Source: Antilocapra americana
Lineage: Eukaryota > Chordata > Mammalia > Artiodactyla > Antilocapridae
Reading direction: 5' to 3'
Length of the DNA: 64,000 nt
Assembly (NCBI GenBank): GCA_007570785.1
Contig: ML660774.1
Span: 3,632,201-3,696,200, forward strand
In this document: positions 10,505 to 21,378 of the stretch, piece by piece
How the letters are laid out: each line of letters opens with the position of its first letter
Position numbering within the stretch: position 1 is the stretch's first letter
Program-made: the position numbers and the translations under genes
Notes under the pieces: generated by a model
Told to the model about the DNA's origin: nothing
The model's input: only the letters and a program-made list of their open reading frames with translations
Database searches by the model: none

Positions 10505-11736
10505 TGATTTTCTTTCTTTTTTTAATTCCTTTAATTTTCTTTTTTTTCTTTATATTATTGTGTTGGTTTTGCCATACATTGACATGAATCAGCCATGGGT
10601 ATACATGTGTTCCCCTTCCAGAACCCTGCTCCCACCTCCCTCCCGATTTCATCCCTCTGGGTCATCCCGGTGCACCAGCCCTGAGAACCCTGTATCAGCA
10701 TCAAACCTGGGCTGGCGATTCATTTCACATATGATAATTTACATGTTTCAATGTCATTCTCCCATATTATCCCACCCTCACCCTCTCCCATAGAGTCCAA
10801 AACAATGTTCTATACATTTGCGTCTATTTTGCTGTCTCGCATACAGGGTTATTGTTACCATCTTTCTAGATTCCATATATATGCATTAGTATACTGTATT
10901 GTTGTTTTTCCTTCTGGCTTACTTCACTCTGTATAATAGGCTCCAGTTTCGTCCACCTCAGTAGAACTGATTCGAATGTATTCTTTTTAAAGGCTGAGTA
11001 ATATTCCATTGTATATATGTACCACAGCTTTCTTATCCATTTGTCTGCTGATGGACATCTAGGTTGCTTCCATGTCCTGGCTATTGTAAACAATGCAGCA
11101 ATGAACATTGGGGTACACGTGTCTCTTTCAATTCTGGTTTCCTCAGTGTGTATGCCGAGTAGTGGGATTGCTGAATCATATGGCAGTTCTATTTGCAGTT
11201 TTTTAAGGAATCTCCACACTGTTCTCCATAGTGGCTGTACTTGTTTGCATTCCCATCAACAGTGTAAGAGGGTTCCCTTTTCTCCACATCTTCTCCAGCA
11301 TGTATTGCTTGTAGACTTTTGGATGGCAGCCATTCTGACTGGTGTAAAGTGGTACATCATTGTGGTTTTGATTTGCATTTCTCTGATAATGAGTGATGTT
11401 GAGCATCTTTTCATGTGTTTGTTAGCCTTTTTTATGTCTTCTTTGGAGAAATGTCTGTTTAGTTCTTTGGCCCACTTTTTGATTGGGTCGTTTATTTTTC
11501 TAGAATGGAGCTGCAGGAGTTGCTTGTATATTTTTGAGATTAATTGTTTGTCCGTTGCTTCGTTTGCTCTTATTTTCTCCCATTCTGAAGGCTGCCTTTT
11601 CACCTTGCTTTTAGTTTCCTTTGTTGTGTAGAAGCTTTTAATTTTAATTAGGTCCCATTTGTTTATTTTTGCTTTTATTTCCAACATTGTGGGAAGTGGG
11701 TCATAGAGGATCCTACTTTGGTTTATGATTTTCTTT
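10505..11736 (-). mobile_element. Young artiodactyl L1, 5'-truncated, antisense, with ORF2 3' end
   Basis: About 1.2 kb. On the minus strand, 11687-11256 encodes 143 residues of the ORF2 C-terminal region ([13 protein letters not shown] near the start, [20 protein letters not shown] mid-way). A frameshift near 11220-11256 moves to 11219-10866, 117 residues with CWWECKLVQ-region decay and intact '[15 protein letters not shown]' ending at the natural ORF2 stop. The 3' UTR follows, ending in an A-rich tail (T-rich at 10516-10555 on the plus strand). An 11-bp direct repeat 'tgattttcttt' flanks it (10505-10515 and 11726-11736), a plausible target-site duplication but T-rich. No function expected; the 204-residue plus-strand frame here is its antisense shadow. 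Confidence 0.93.
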
Positions 11737-11754
11737 TTATCTAAGCATTAAGCT

Positions 11755-11870
11755 ATGAACTTTTTGAAGGCTAGTGTGGCTTCATCTCTGTATTAACTGT
11801 TGATTTAACCATTAGTTAGCAAGATCATACTCAAGAAACAGATAATCAATGATTGTTGAATGGATTATTT
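11755..11870 (+). mobile_element. L2 3' end fragment
   Basis: 'ctttttgaaggctagtgtgg' then 'cttcatctctgtatt' and 'aatgattgttgaatgga' follow the order of the L2 3' terminus ('...tgaggg...tcatctttgtatc...gttgaatgaa'). It sits immediately beside the young L1. Confidence 0.5.
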
Positions 11871-12553
11871 TCCATTTTTATGCTGTTAGAGTATCTTTGG
11901 AAATATAAACTGCTGTGCAGAAAACAATCTAGACAAGAACAACTTCCAAAAAAATAGATTTAAAAGATGTGCCTGATAGTACATGTGTGAAAGGTATGTG
12001 AGGTCATGTTAAACTAAAAAACATCATTACCTATGTCTTCAAATGGACCACATATTATGGAAATTTTAATCTCACAAAATAGAATAACAATTATAGACTC
12101 TTCTTTTATAGTCATAGTACTTTGGAAAGTTTGGTAGCAATACATTCAAACTAAACACTTTAATGTTTATGACTACTGCTGTTCTGTTAAATGTATAAAT
12201 TCATATTATAAACATCTGGAAAACAATCATTATCAGATGTAAAATAATTATGATATAAAGTATATAGCAAACACGTGAAGTATGTTTTTATATGAAATCA
12301 CTTCTCACCTATTGAAACATCAGGTATTATAAAACTATGTTAAGAGTCACGCTGAATACACGTTTGTTTTCATATTTATTATTGTTGGGTTTTCTTGGTT
12401 TGGCACTTACTCATTATTTGTGTAATACCTTAGGTGTTTTTGTTTTGCAGAATCTTTTTAATATCTTTTACTTCCCAAGGGTATTGCCTAAGGGTATATG
12501 GTAGTTACTGTAACTCAAGATGTTTCACTTGTTTTTTGGGAAGTGTAGGCAGT
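11871..12553. other. Unassigned AT-rich spacer
   Basis: No gene or repeat family recognised. Confidence 0.5.
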
Positions 12554-12609
12554 TGTTCTGGATGTCTGTGGTTTTACAGACTGTTCTGGATGTCTGTGGT
12601 TTTACACAC
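12554..12609. repeat. Two-copy 28-bp tandem repeat
   Basis: 'tgttctggatgtctgtggtt' begins both units (12554 and 12582), with period 28. The copies differ at one base (…acagac versus …acacac), so the duplication is recent relative to the surrounding decay. Confidence 0.9.
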
Positions 12610-14670
12610 GTGGATGCCTATTAGATGTAACTCACTCTCACTTCTGGCCTGACTCATTAGAGAAGCGATTTCCTTTACAGTGTGAGAGTAGGCACTCTTT
12701 CCTTCACCTACTGTGCCACCTGGAAAGCTTTTCCTTCCAAATAATCAGGTAAAATGCCTGTAAAGAAATTGAATGACAAGCCTTCACCATATGCATTTGA
12801 GCCTGTGGAACGTCTATGCATATCAGATATTACAGGAACCAGTTTAAGCAGCTTTAGTCACTTTGACATACTGCTTCTCAACTTGAGACACATTGAGTCT
12901 ACACTGTACACTGATATGACACAGAGAGGCACATTGCATACTAAAGGTTTGTGAGACCAAACTGGTAAACAAGAGTCTGTCCTTATTACCCAAATGTCTA
13001 ATATCCTTTTAGAAGTGATGATATCCCAAGGGACAGGTAGTTTAAAGAATACAAACCCCAAGAAGCATGCTCTAAGCCATAAAGTGCTCTTATCTGTCAA
13101 TATCATACACGGTAAATGTGTTTAAAAAAGAGCATAATGGTGTGCTGTTGTTATTACTGAGACATCACTCCTCTTTGTGTTTGCATTAGGGACTTGTTAA
13201 GGTGCAGGGTGTTTTGCCCGCTAAATGCCAATATGAGAGAAGACTGTCAGCTCAGCGGTCAACAGAGGGCAGTCTTCCTAGAAAAATCTCTGAATTTGGC
13301 TTTATAAAAGTAAACAGCAGAAAGACTTCTCAGTTCTTACTTGCACTGATCATTGTTTAAGGATTTGAGAGCAAATGTAAATATAAATGTGATTTTTTGA
13401 AAAATCTTGAAAGGCTTACCTTAACATTTCATCGTTTTTCCTTCTAGTTTTATTAAAGACTGAAATATACCAGACAGTGAGCATAAAACAACTGTAGACA
13501 ATCTGCCGTGCCCAGTGGAGTCAAAATGTATAAAGCCCATGCTGCAGATTACACTAGAATGTTAAAGTGGGGTTGGAGTTTTTCTGGGATTAAAAAAAAA
13601 AAAATGGCTGGTAATCTCAGGTTCAAATGGGAGAGTCTAATAATACAGTTGTTACAATGTTTCTACATGTACAACTCAAAGAGATTTTGGAATTTAGATC
13701 GTATGGTTGAGGGAGGAAAATAGGCTAGGAGGTCTGACAATCTGCCTGTGTGAAGATAAGCGTAGGACAGTGTCACTAGATGCTGTGTCAGCCTATTTAT
13801 TATTCCTTCCCAATCCCTCTCACTTCATGGCTGCCTTGGGCCCCTGATGACCTTGGCCACAGAAACCACCGAATGTGCTGCTGATGTTTCACTGCCATTG
13901 AACTGTATGAAACAGCATAGCTACACGGAATCAGTGACTAACCATAGGTGATACTTGTTAATTTGTTTTTAGATAAAGTTCAGGGGGGAAAAAAAAAAAA
14001 AAGTTGACTGATGCATTTCAGCAATCAAAACACCAGGATCTGCATAAGACTAAGTAAAGCAAGTTTAAATGCAATAGAACTGCCTAAGAATAATACTGTC
14101 ATTTGTTTATGAGCTCTGAGTCTCCCATGTTTAGTATAGAAAACTTGCTCTTCTGGGCCAACTTAAAACGCAACCCCTAAAACATTTCTAACAAGCTACT
14201 TTGAAAAAATACTCTTAAGAACTTATCTCAAAGAAGAAAAAAATAACGTTTTGGAAAACAAATTCAGACACAATACATTTTAATAGTCTAATTTTACAAC
14301 ACATATCTTAGAGATAATTGAAATCCTTTCTATAAAACCACATGTCATTATAGCTGATACTGTTATTGTTTTTTGAAAAATTGTGAATCATCAAAAAAAG
14401 GAGAAATATGAAATTCAAAGAAATTTGAATGCTAAGACTCATACAGATGCTTGAGCAGAAGGGAAATGTTTCTTTTTGTCCCTTTGGCCAAAACTTTCTG
14501 GTGCTGAGTAAACTTGTTACAGAAAAAAAAAATAGTTAAGGATTTCGCTAATTGCTTTTTTCTTATAATAGAAGTTATTTTACTATATAGATATTATGAG
14601 TTAACTCTTCATTGTGATTTGGCTTATTGAAATATTTTAGGTTTTTTTTTTTTTCCCCCTGCAGAGAGAT
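12610..14670. other. Unassigned spacer with a possible regulatory patch
   Basis: No repeat family recognised. Around 13190-13340 the sequence is less AT-rich and contains a CTCF-like core ('caacagagggca' near 13260) and 'tttataaaag' near 13300; this is a weak motif-level remark only. Poly-A runs occur at 13592 and 13989 and a poly-T near 14644. Frames of 60-82 residues look like chance. Confidence 0.4.
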
Positions 14671-14885
14671 TAGGGCTTCCCAGGTAGCGCTAGTGGTAAA
14701 GAATCTGCTTGCCAGGGCAGGAGATGCAGAAGACACAGTTTTGATCCCTGGGTTGAGAAGATTCCCCTGGAGGAGGGCATGGCAACCCAGTCCAGTAGTC
14801 TTGCCTGGAAAATTCCATGAACAGAGAGGCCTGGTGGGCTAGAATCCATGGAATTGCAGAGTCAGATATGACCTTCACACACACA
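14671..14885 (+). mobile_element. Bov-tA SINE
   Basis: Full head ('gggcttcccaggtagcgcta', 'gtggtaaagaatctgcttgc') and body ('ggagggcatggcaaccca', 'tcttgcctggaaaattccat') with a decayed tail and a short 'cacacacacat' end. Confidence 0.92.
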
Positions 14886-15429
14886 TACTCCGTTAAGATG
14901 TTACATTGTCAAGAAAGCAACCAACAATAGATGGAAACAAAGCAAGCCAGGGCAAGATGGATAAATTAACATAAAAAGCATGCATCCTCCCCTCCCACTC
15001 ACTCATCCTCCATTGCCTCTACCATCCCCAATGCTCTCTGATCTAGGCTTTGAGAGGAGATGCACAGAGGTGGTTAACGCAATCCTAGACCAAAGAAATC
15101 CTCCTCTCTCCCACTCCAAGGGCAGAGATGGACAGAGGAATCAAAGAGCAAACCAATGTAGCTCCCCACGCCTGCTGAGGTCACTTGGACTTCCAGTCAG
15201 GGCTCTGGTAACTATAGGTGAAGAGATGGAATTTTTATTGAAGCTGAGACTGAATCTTTAGACTGGTTTTAATAATTAAAAGTAACAGAAAAGTTGTGGA
15301 ATCTGCCTAAGAGTTGATGTTAAAAACCAAATTGAGAATCCCCAACCTGTTACATGTTCATTCCTTAATCAAAATGGAAATTTGATATACAATTTGAAGG
15401 TCTTCTGGAAATTGGTGTCTATTAACAGA
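14886..15429. other. Unassigned spacer
   Basis: Includes a C-rich patch at 14985-15040 (the 93-residue plus-strand frame through it starts with Pro/Leu repeats and looks like chance). No exon or repeat supported. Confidence 0.45.
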
Positions 15430-15590
15430 ACAGAATTATCACCTATTTGATCTGAAAGGAACTTCAGCATCACCAGTTCCAGCACTTAATTTTGCAAATG
15501 AGGAATTTGGGAAAAGTTGAACAAATGGCCCAAGTTTGCAAGATGAAATCAGAGCTGGTTCTAGAGGCCAGTGATCTAAATTCTCAGTTC
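15430..15590. repeat. Ancient MIR/L3-type relic
   Basis: 'gaaaggaacttcagcatcac', 'aattttgcaaatgaggaatt' and the 'gaaaagttgaacaaatggcc' segment follow the order of an old element containing 'ttacagatgaggaaactgag…ttaagtgacttgcccaagg'. The exact family and strand are not settled. Confidence 0.45.
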
Positions 15591-15994
15591 AGGGATGTTT
15601 TGTCCTTGGGGCACCTCCAAAATAGGGCTTGAAAAGGATGGGCAAGACAAATCGGAAAAGAGAAAAATAAGAAAGCAGTAAAGATAAAATTGACTTCACA
15701 GCTCGACCTCATGTATAAACCTCTCCTATAAGTGTTCTAACCTTATAGCTCAGATGGGTTCTAAAAGGATCAAAGATAGAATTAAACTAAGTAGATTCGT
15801 ACTTTGCAACATTTCTCCGTAATGCTGTTCAATAAAAGAGCCCTAATCCTTGATAATGTATTTTAGTATGAATGACTATATTAATCACATGAATATAGTT
15901 CAGAATATCTAAATCAATATTCATAAGCCAAGGAGAATATTTGAGTTATATAGTGTTCTCTGTTTTTGATAATTAAACTGCAATCTTAACCGGT

Positions 15995-16200
15995 TATCTG
16001 CCAGGTGCTACTAAGCTCTTTAAATAGTTGTGAACTACTTATGAGGCAGTTAATGTCAACACCCCTAATATACAGATGAGGAAATGGAGACTTGAAAAGT
16101 TAACATGCTTTGCTGAAGGTCACAAATATGTGAGCAGGATTCAAACCCAAGCTGTCTTATTCTAGATGGCTTAGGCCTGCCTAGTACACTGCCACTTTGC
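15995..16200 (-). mobile_element. MIR SINE, antisense
   Basis: 'atacagatgaggaaatggag' (16070), 'gctgaaggtcacaaatatgt' (16112) and 'gcaggattcaaacccaagct' (16134) match the reverse complement of the MIR core and tRNA-derived region. Preceded by a decayed 'gaggcagttaatgtc' segment. Confidence 0.75.
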
Positions 16201-16589
16201 ATGAAGGTTTCCTTGAATGTTTTAAGTGATCTGCATTTTAAAATGAGATATTTTCAAAGAAATTTTAGTAGTGAATAACCTTTTAGAATGTAAGTTTTCT
16301 ATATTTTTATCATCCCCATGCCCATTTTGTATTTCTTTTCTTGATCATCTGAAGAGAAATTATGCTTAATACAATACTGTTTTGAAATGGTGGGAGATTA
16401 GAAGGAAGTCAGTGCAAACTTCTAAGATGTTGGGTTCAATGTAAGAAAGAACTATATGCAATGAAAGTACTAAGAGAGATTGTAGAAATTAGCAAAAGGA
16501 GGGATTATGTACATGAGAAGATTTAGAAGCTGTCTTTCCAGGTGGTAAGAAGGTGGTTAGCCATTTTCACAGCCCAGTTTAGACCAGTT
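16201..16589. other. Unassigned spacer
   Basis: AT-rich; no gene or repeat recognised. Confidence 0.5.
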
Positions 16590-16830
16590 TGTGGCTCTCA
16601 CATGGCTCGTTCTTAATGAATTATTGCAGGGTATTTATTACGAGGAACACGAGCAGTATTTTGACTTGGAGCCATAATGCAAACCCAAATCTGGCACAAC
16701 ATCGCTTTAAACTCGGGAAATTACGACTTTAATTAAAGATTCAGCATAAAGCCAGCAAGATAATAAATCTGAAATTGATTCTCCAGTTTGGGTTGCATCC
16801 CTGTGATCTGAGTGGTCACGCTGTCTCTCT
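16590..16830. promoter_or_regulatory. Candidate conserved non-coding element (speculative)
   Basis: A repeat-free, high-complexity stretch with several CpGs and homeodomain-like AT cores ('cgactttaattaaagattca' near 16727, 'ttcttaatgaattattgc' near 16610). No open frame spans it and no known repeat fits. These are features often seen in vertebrate conserved enhancers, but conservation cannot be judged from one sequence. Confidence 0.25.
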
Positions 16831-19309
16831 CAGTGCTGTTAATGGCTTAGCCTCCCCTCCTCCTCATCCCTCCCCTGTAACCTTCTCCCTCAGCGGTTTC
16901 CTTCTTCCCCACCTCTGGTCTCATATTGTTAAAGAACCCAAACCTTAGAATCACTGACATATATATCCATAAGCTGTAGGCAGTGATCTCTGAAATCAAG
17001 CTAGGATAATCTACATGCTACTTACACAGATTAGAATGAAAGTGGAGATGAATCACAGATGAAGATATTTTTTTTTGTCACATCGTTAAAAAATACAGTA
17101 TTCATATGATCTAGAATTTTTTGGTTGACCTCATTTTAAACCCAAGTGAGAATTTCTTAAAAAGAAAGATAGAGGTATTATTAGCTTTACACTTAAAATT
17201 GAATTTGAATTTCTCATTTTATAATATAGACTGAATTGTCATTTCACTATGTGCCTTAATTGCACATGGCATCAACTAATGCTGATGTTTTACTAACGGC
17301 TGTATACCTGTGCATTTTTTTTTTTCCATTTTTCAATCTCTAGACCTTTCCCTGTGACTATAATGCCCTTTCCATGAAGGCAAAAGGAATAAGATTTAAA
17401 GATAGATGTAAGTAAATACACTTGTGCTGATTTGGGGACGCTGTAACTAGAAATTATGTGGGAGAAGTTAATGGCTTCATTTTCTTGCAGTAGCATATAT
17501 TAACGTTTGATGAATAAGTGAAAAGGGAGAGGAGTTAAAAAGTCAGAATTACAAAGAAAAGCTGAGTGAGTTTGTCTCTACACCTAAGGCTACCATTTCT
17601 TAAAATATTGAGATTTGGTGCAAGGGAGACCTCAGGACAGTAAGAGAGCTCTTACAGTTACAATCCAGGCTTCAGGACCTTGCTGTGACAGCGTGACTGG
17701 AGGACAGAGGTTGCCATATGCATTTCTTTTGAGAAGGAAACCCCTCCAAATGGCACTCTTAACTCTTACTCCAGAAAACGTCCCCAAATCATGTTGAAAC
17801 ACAAAGTCAGATTTTAAACAGACCTCCAGAAATGGAAACTGCCTATCTCTTGTGTGCAGATAAATAATATAGCTTATGAGTGCATTTTTTTTAAATGTTG
17901 GAGTTACTCAGATAGTATTTTGAAATTCATATCTCTTGTAATATAAGGGTCTTCTGAATTTTTCTTTTGCAGTCATAAGTATGGGTAATAAAGTCTAGAG
18001 AGACCAAAAATTAATCAGTATTAGGATAGAAAAATTATCTGATATTCAGGAAGAAATTATTAACATACTCTACACTTTGACATTGCCAAAAAACATGTCA
18101 CTTCGTAGAAAACACTTGGACACCAAAGGAAATACTAACAACTTAAAGTACATTAATTTGAGGCTATTCCTCTGTATAATTGTTTCTTCAAGTTGAAATA
18201 TTGCAGCTTCATCCAACACTTTGTTTCTCTGACTACTATGAAGTGTTGACTCATGATCCATTTCCTTTCCCTTTAAGTCAATCCATCCTAAGTAACTCAT
18301 CATTTTTTTTTTCATGTTATGCAGGGAATGTGCCTCATGGTTACATTACAGGGAAATTAATGTTATAACTTGATTATTATTTACTTTGATCTCAGACTTA
18401 GCGTCGAAATTTGCCTTTGGCTATTTCACAATGCATTTATTTTACAGTTTCCATCTTATTTAAAGAAAGCATTTTGTGTCTCTTTACATCCCCCTAAGGA
18501 TATAGTTTGATGTCTGAGCCATCAGACTGCTATCATGACAGTCCCCCTTTTTGCTTTATACCTGAATAGTTCAAGTCATTCATTATGGAGAGTAAGTCTA
18601 CCAGAGCACTCAGTGTTTAGGAAAAAAAAAAAAATGTCTCTACTTTAACCTCTCTGTCTTAGATTTTAATTTTTTTTTTTAAATCCTGGCCACAAAGGTG
18701 AACTACAGAGCTGATATTCTTTCATGATAACTGCTTTCATGTATTTAGTACACTGTATTGTATTTAATATGTTACATGAATACACATACTTCAATTATGT
18801 TTGTGTATTTAGCTGTCGAGTCATTTTTAAATGAATTTTGAATACTGGAAATCGAGAGATCATTTAATCAGCAATCTAACTCAAATTTTCATCTTCCTGT
18901 TGTGTATATTAGTAGGGTTGGGGAGAACCAGAAAATCAGAGTAGTTAATGAACATTACTTTTATATTGACTTTAAAATTCTCTGATAAATTCCTTCATTG
19001 TGAAGCTAAAAGGCAGTAGCATTTAAGAATTTAAGTTCCCATAAGAAACTGCCAATCAATGAACTGATTGGTCTCTAATTGAAAACAGAAAGGTTAAATT
19101 TACCTCATCCAATCAGGGAGACACACACTCCATCACCCCAGTGTTCTGTCCATTTAGAAAATGGGAGAAGAATTCTCCAGTGGAAAAGGAGATGACAGTT
19201 CAGTTTTCTTTGTCACCATCTTGGTACTTAGCCATTATATATACTTGTAATGTCCTCAGGTACGTTATCGACTACTAATATGCTAGGTTCAAAATCTATC
19301 GTATGACAT
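16831..19309. other. Unassigned AT-rich spacer
   Basis: Starts with a C/T-rich run at about 16850-16920. Poly-T and poly-A runs at 17070, 17318, 18303, 18620 and 18670. Frames up to 81 residues look random. No repeat family recognised. Confidence 0.45.
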
Positions 19310-19720
19310 TTGTGTCCGTCAGAAATGTGTTCACTTGCAAGTGATAGGGGGAAAAAACTGGCTTAAACACTAGAAACCTCATTTTTCCACTGAAGTCTGT
19401 AGGAACCCTATAAATAGCAGTGTTTGAGCTTCTTGGGCTATCATAGGCACTGAAGCTCTCGCTCGCAGCCATCATTAACCACTAGCTGATCATTGCAGAG
19501 TTTGTTGCTTTGTGATCACAATGTGGCTGCAGGGATCTCTATCGTATTCACAAGCACAAAGGAATAGGAAGCGTGAGCAGTTACTAAGGGGCAGGCTGGA
19601 GGAAGAATCCCCTAGCTGTGCCCATCACAGAACTTCGGTCTCTTTGAACAGAGGTCAGTCACACGCTTACTCTAAATATTGGGGGAAGCTCAAAACAATA
19701 ACTCATTTTTAGCTCTAGAG
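19310..19720. repeat. Possible ancient interspersed repeat, family unassigned
   Basis: The 'cacttgcaagtgatag…actggcttaaacac' opening (19330-19370) followed by a G/C-richer body with CpGs resembles a common old mammalian repeat type I cannot name. The 66-residue frame here resembles no protein I know. Confidence 0.35.
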
Positions 19721-20234
19721 TGTAGGCAGATAAGAGAGATCAGAATCAAACTGTGAGGACAGGACTTGGAATCCTGTTTTAAGAATCCTTTCAGGTAATT
19801 CTAGACACACTGAAGTTTTTAAAAATCCCTGATTTATATACCCACTTATAAAATCCTTCTGTTTGCTTATAAATTCACCTCAGCATTGTAAAGCATGATG
19901 TATAATCAGGAGCTATTTAAGAAAATGCATTTTTCTTTCCGGGGAAAATTTATCACTAATGTCTTGGTAATAGCTAAATTGAATGGTAATATAAAAATAG
20001 AAAAGCATGCATATCCAATTAATAAAGATGTGTTCAAAGAGCACCTCCCTCTTTCAGGTTGTATTTCCTGGAAGCCCCATCACTCACCCTAGCCACCCCC
20101 AACCTCATTAGACAGTGAACTTCCAGGGTCAATGAAAGAGTCTGTTCTGCTGATTACCAGGCACTTGAATGCCCTTAACATTTGCAGAAAACATCAACTA
20201 TAGAAATCAAATGGGAACAGGACAGGCGTGTGGT
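19721..20234. other. Unassigned spacer
   Basis: No gene or repeat recognised. Confidence 0.45.
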
Positions 20235-20570
20235 TTGTTTGTGTTTGTTTACCCCATGGAGCTTATATTCTAATCAGGGAGATGGGACATAAACAAGTTC
20301 AATAAAGAATACCACAGTGGAAGTACTTATTGGTTGTCCTGAAACAGAAGAGTCCAGATGGCTCTAGATGGGTGCTTAGAGAAGGTCTCCAAGGAATTGA
20401 CATTTCCTAAGACCTGGAGTTTGAGAAACAGCCTGCAGATCTGGGGAGGAGCTTTCCTGGCAGGACAACAAAGAAAGAGGCAGAGGCCCTGAATGGCGAG
20501 AAAAGTTGATGTCACTGGAGGGCCTGTTGGTGTGTCTGCTTAATTAGTGAAAGTGAGGTGGGCAGGACGC
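20235..20570 (-). mobile_element. L2 LINE 3' region, antisense
   Basis: 'ccatggagcttatattctaa' (20254), 'gagaaggtctccaaggaatt' (20380) and 'ggcagaggccctgaatggcg' (20480) follow the reverse-complement order of the L2 3' UTR. Decayed, non-coding. Confidence 0.6.
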
Positions 20571-21104
20571 ACAGTTGGAACGGCAGTCAAGGGTCAGAGA
20601 TACAGAGCATTCTGTGCTGGGACAATGGACTCACTGGAAAAAATAAATGAAGGTGATAGAGGGTAAGGCACTCTTTCAATTTTGGTTGTTCTTAAAGAGC
20701 AGTTAAGACTGAAGGGGGGGGATCTAGTTAATAGGTGCAGAGCTTTTTACACTGAAGAATGTAATATAGGGTCAGGTTTCACATTAGAATTATTCAAGTG
20801 TTTAGTTATTTGTCCATATATATCTGACTGAAAGCTCAGTTCTACTCAACCTCTTGGCTTTTCTTAGAACATCAGAATAATTTCACTATCTTGTGCATAA
20901 AAGCTCGAAATGCCAGCTTTTATCATCTGGGTCCTTGAGACTGAGTATTGGACACTACACAGAAATAGGGTAAACCTGCTTGAAAAGCACCTAGAAGATT
21001 GTGAGGTCAAGCATACTGTCAGCTAGAGATGCTATTCTCTTTCTGCACACAGACTTTGGAAATGCCAGGTAGGGTCATTATTAAAAGCTAAGTGCCTAGT
21101 AGTT
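20571..21104. other. Unassigned spacer
   Basis: Possibly more decayed L2 up to about 20640, then AT-rich sequence with nothing recognised. Confidence 0.4.
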
Positions 21105-21307
21105 GGGCTCCCCTGGTGGCGCAGAAGGTAAAGAATCTGCCTGCAATGCAGAAAACTCGGGTTTGATTCCTGAATCAAGAAGATCCCCTGGAGAAAGAGA
21201 ATGGCTACCCACTCCAGTATTCTTGCCTGGAGAATTCCATGGACAGAGGAGCCTGGCAAACACAGTCCATGAGGTCGCAAAGAGTCACGCATGACTGACT
21301 AATACTT
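21105..21307 (+). mobile_element. Bov-tA SINE
   Basis: Complete and well preserved: 'gggctcccctggtggcgcag', 'gaatctgcctgcaatgcaga', 'ctccagtattcttgcctgga', 'cgcaaagagtcacgcatgac'. One of the better preserved SINEs of the window. Frames on both strands across it are repeat-derived. Confidence 0.95.
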
Positions 21308-21310
21308 AGT

Positions 21311-21378
21311 ACTTCCATGGTGGCTCAGACAGGAAAGAATCTGTCTGCAATGTGGGAGACCCAGGTTTAATCCTGGCT
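21311..21378 (+). mobile_element. Bov-tA head fragment
   Basis: 'acttccatggtggctcagac' through 'gacccaggtttaatcctggc' is only the tRNA-derived head of a second SINE, three bases after the complete one. It ends abruptly without body or tail. Confidence 0.85.

Noticed and set aside
11017..11631. 204-residue plus-strand frame
   Set aside because: Antisense of the L1 ORF2 C-terminal region and 3' UTR; the minus strand carries the true L1 residues.
13292..13330. 'ggctttataaaagtaaacag' resembling a TATA box promoter
   Set aside because: No downstream exon, no CpG island and no initiator context. TATA-like words are frequent in AT-rich DNA.
14980..15261. 93-residue plus-strand frame with Pro/Leu-rich start
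   Set aside because: No homology recognised, no splice or start context, low-complexity C-rich origin.
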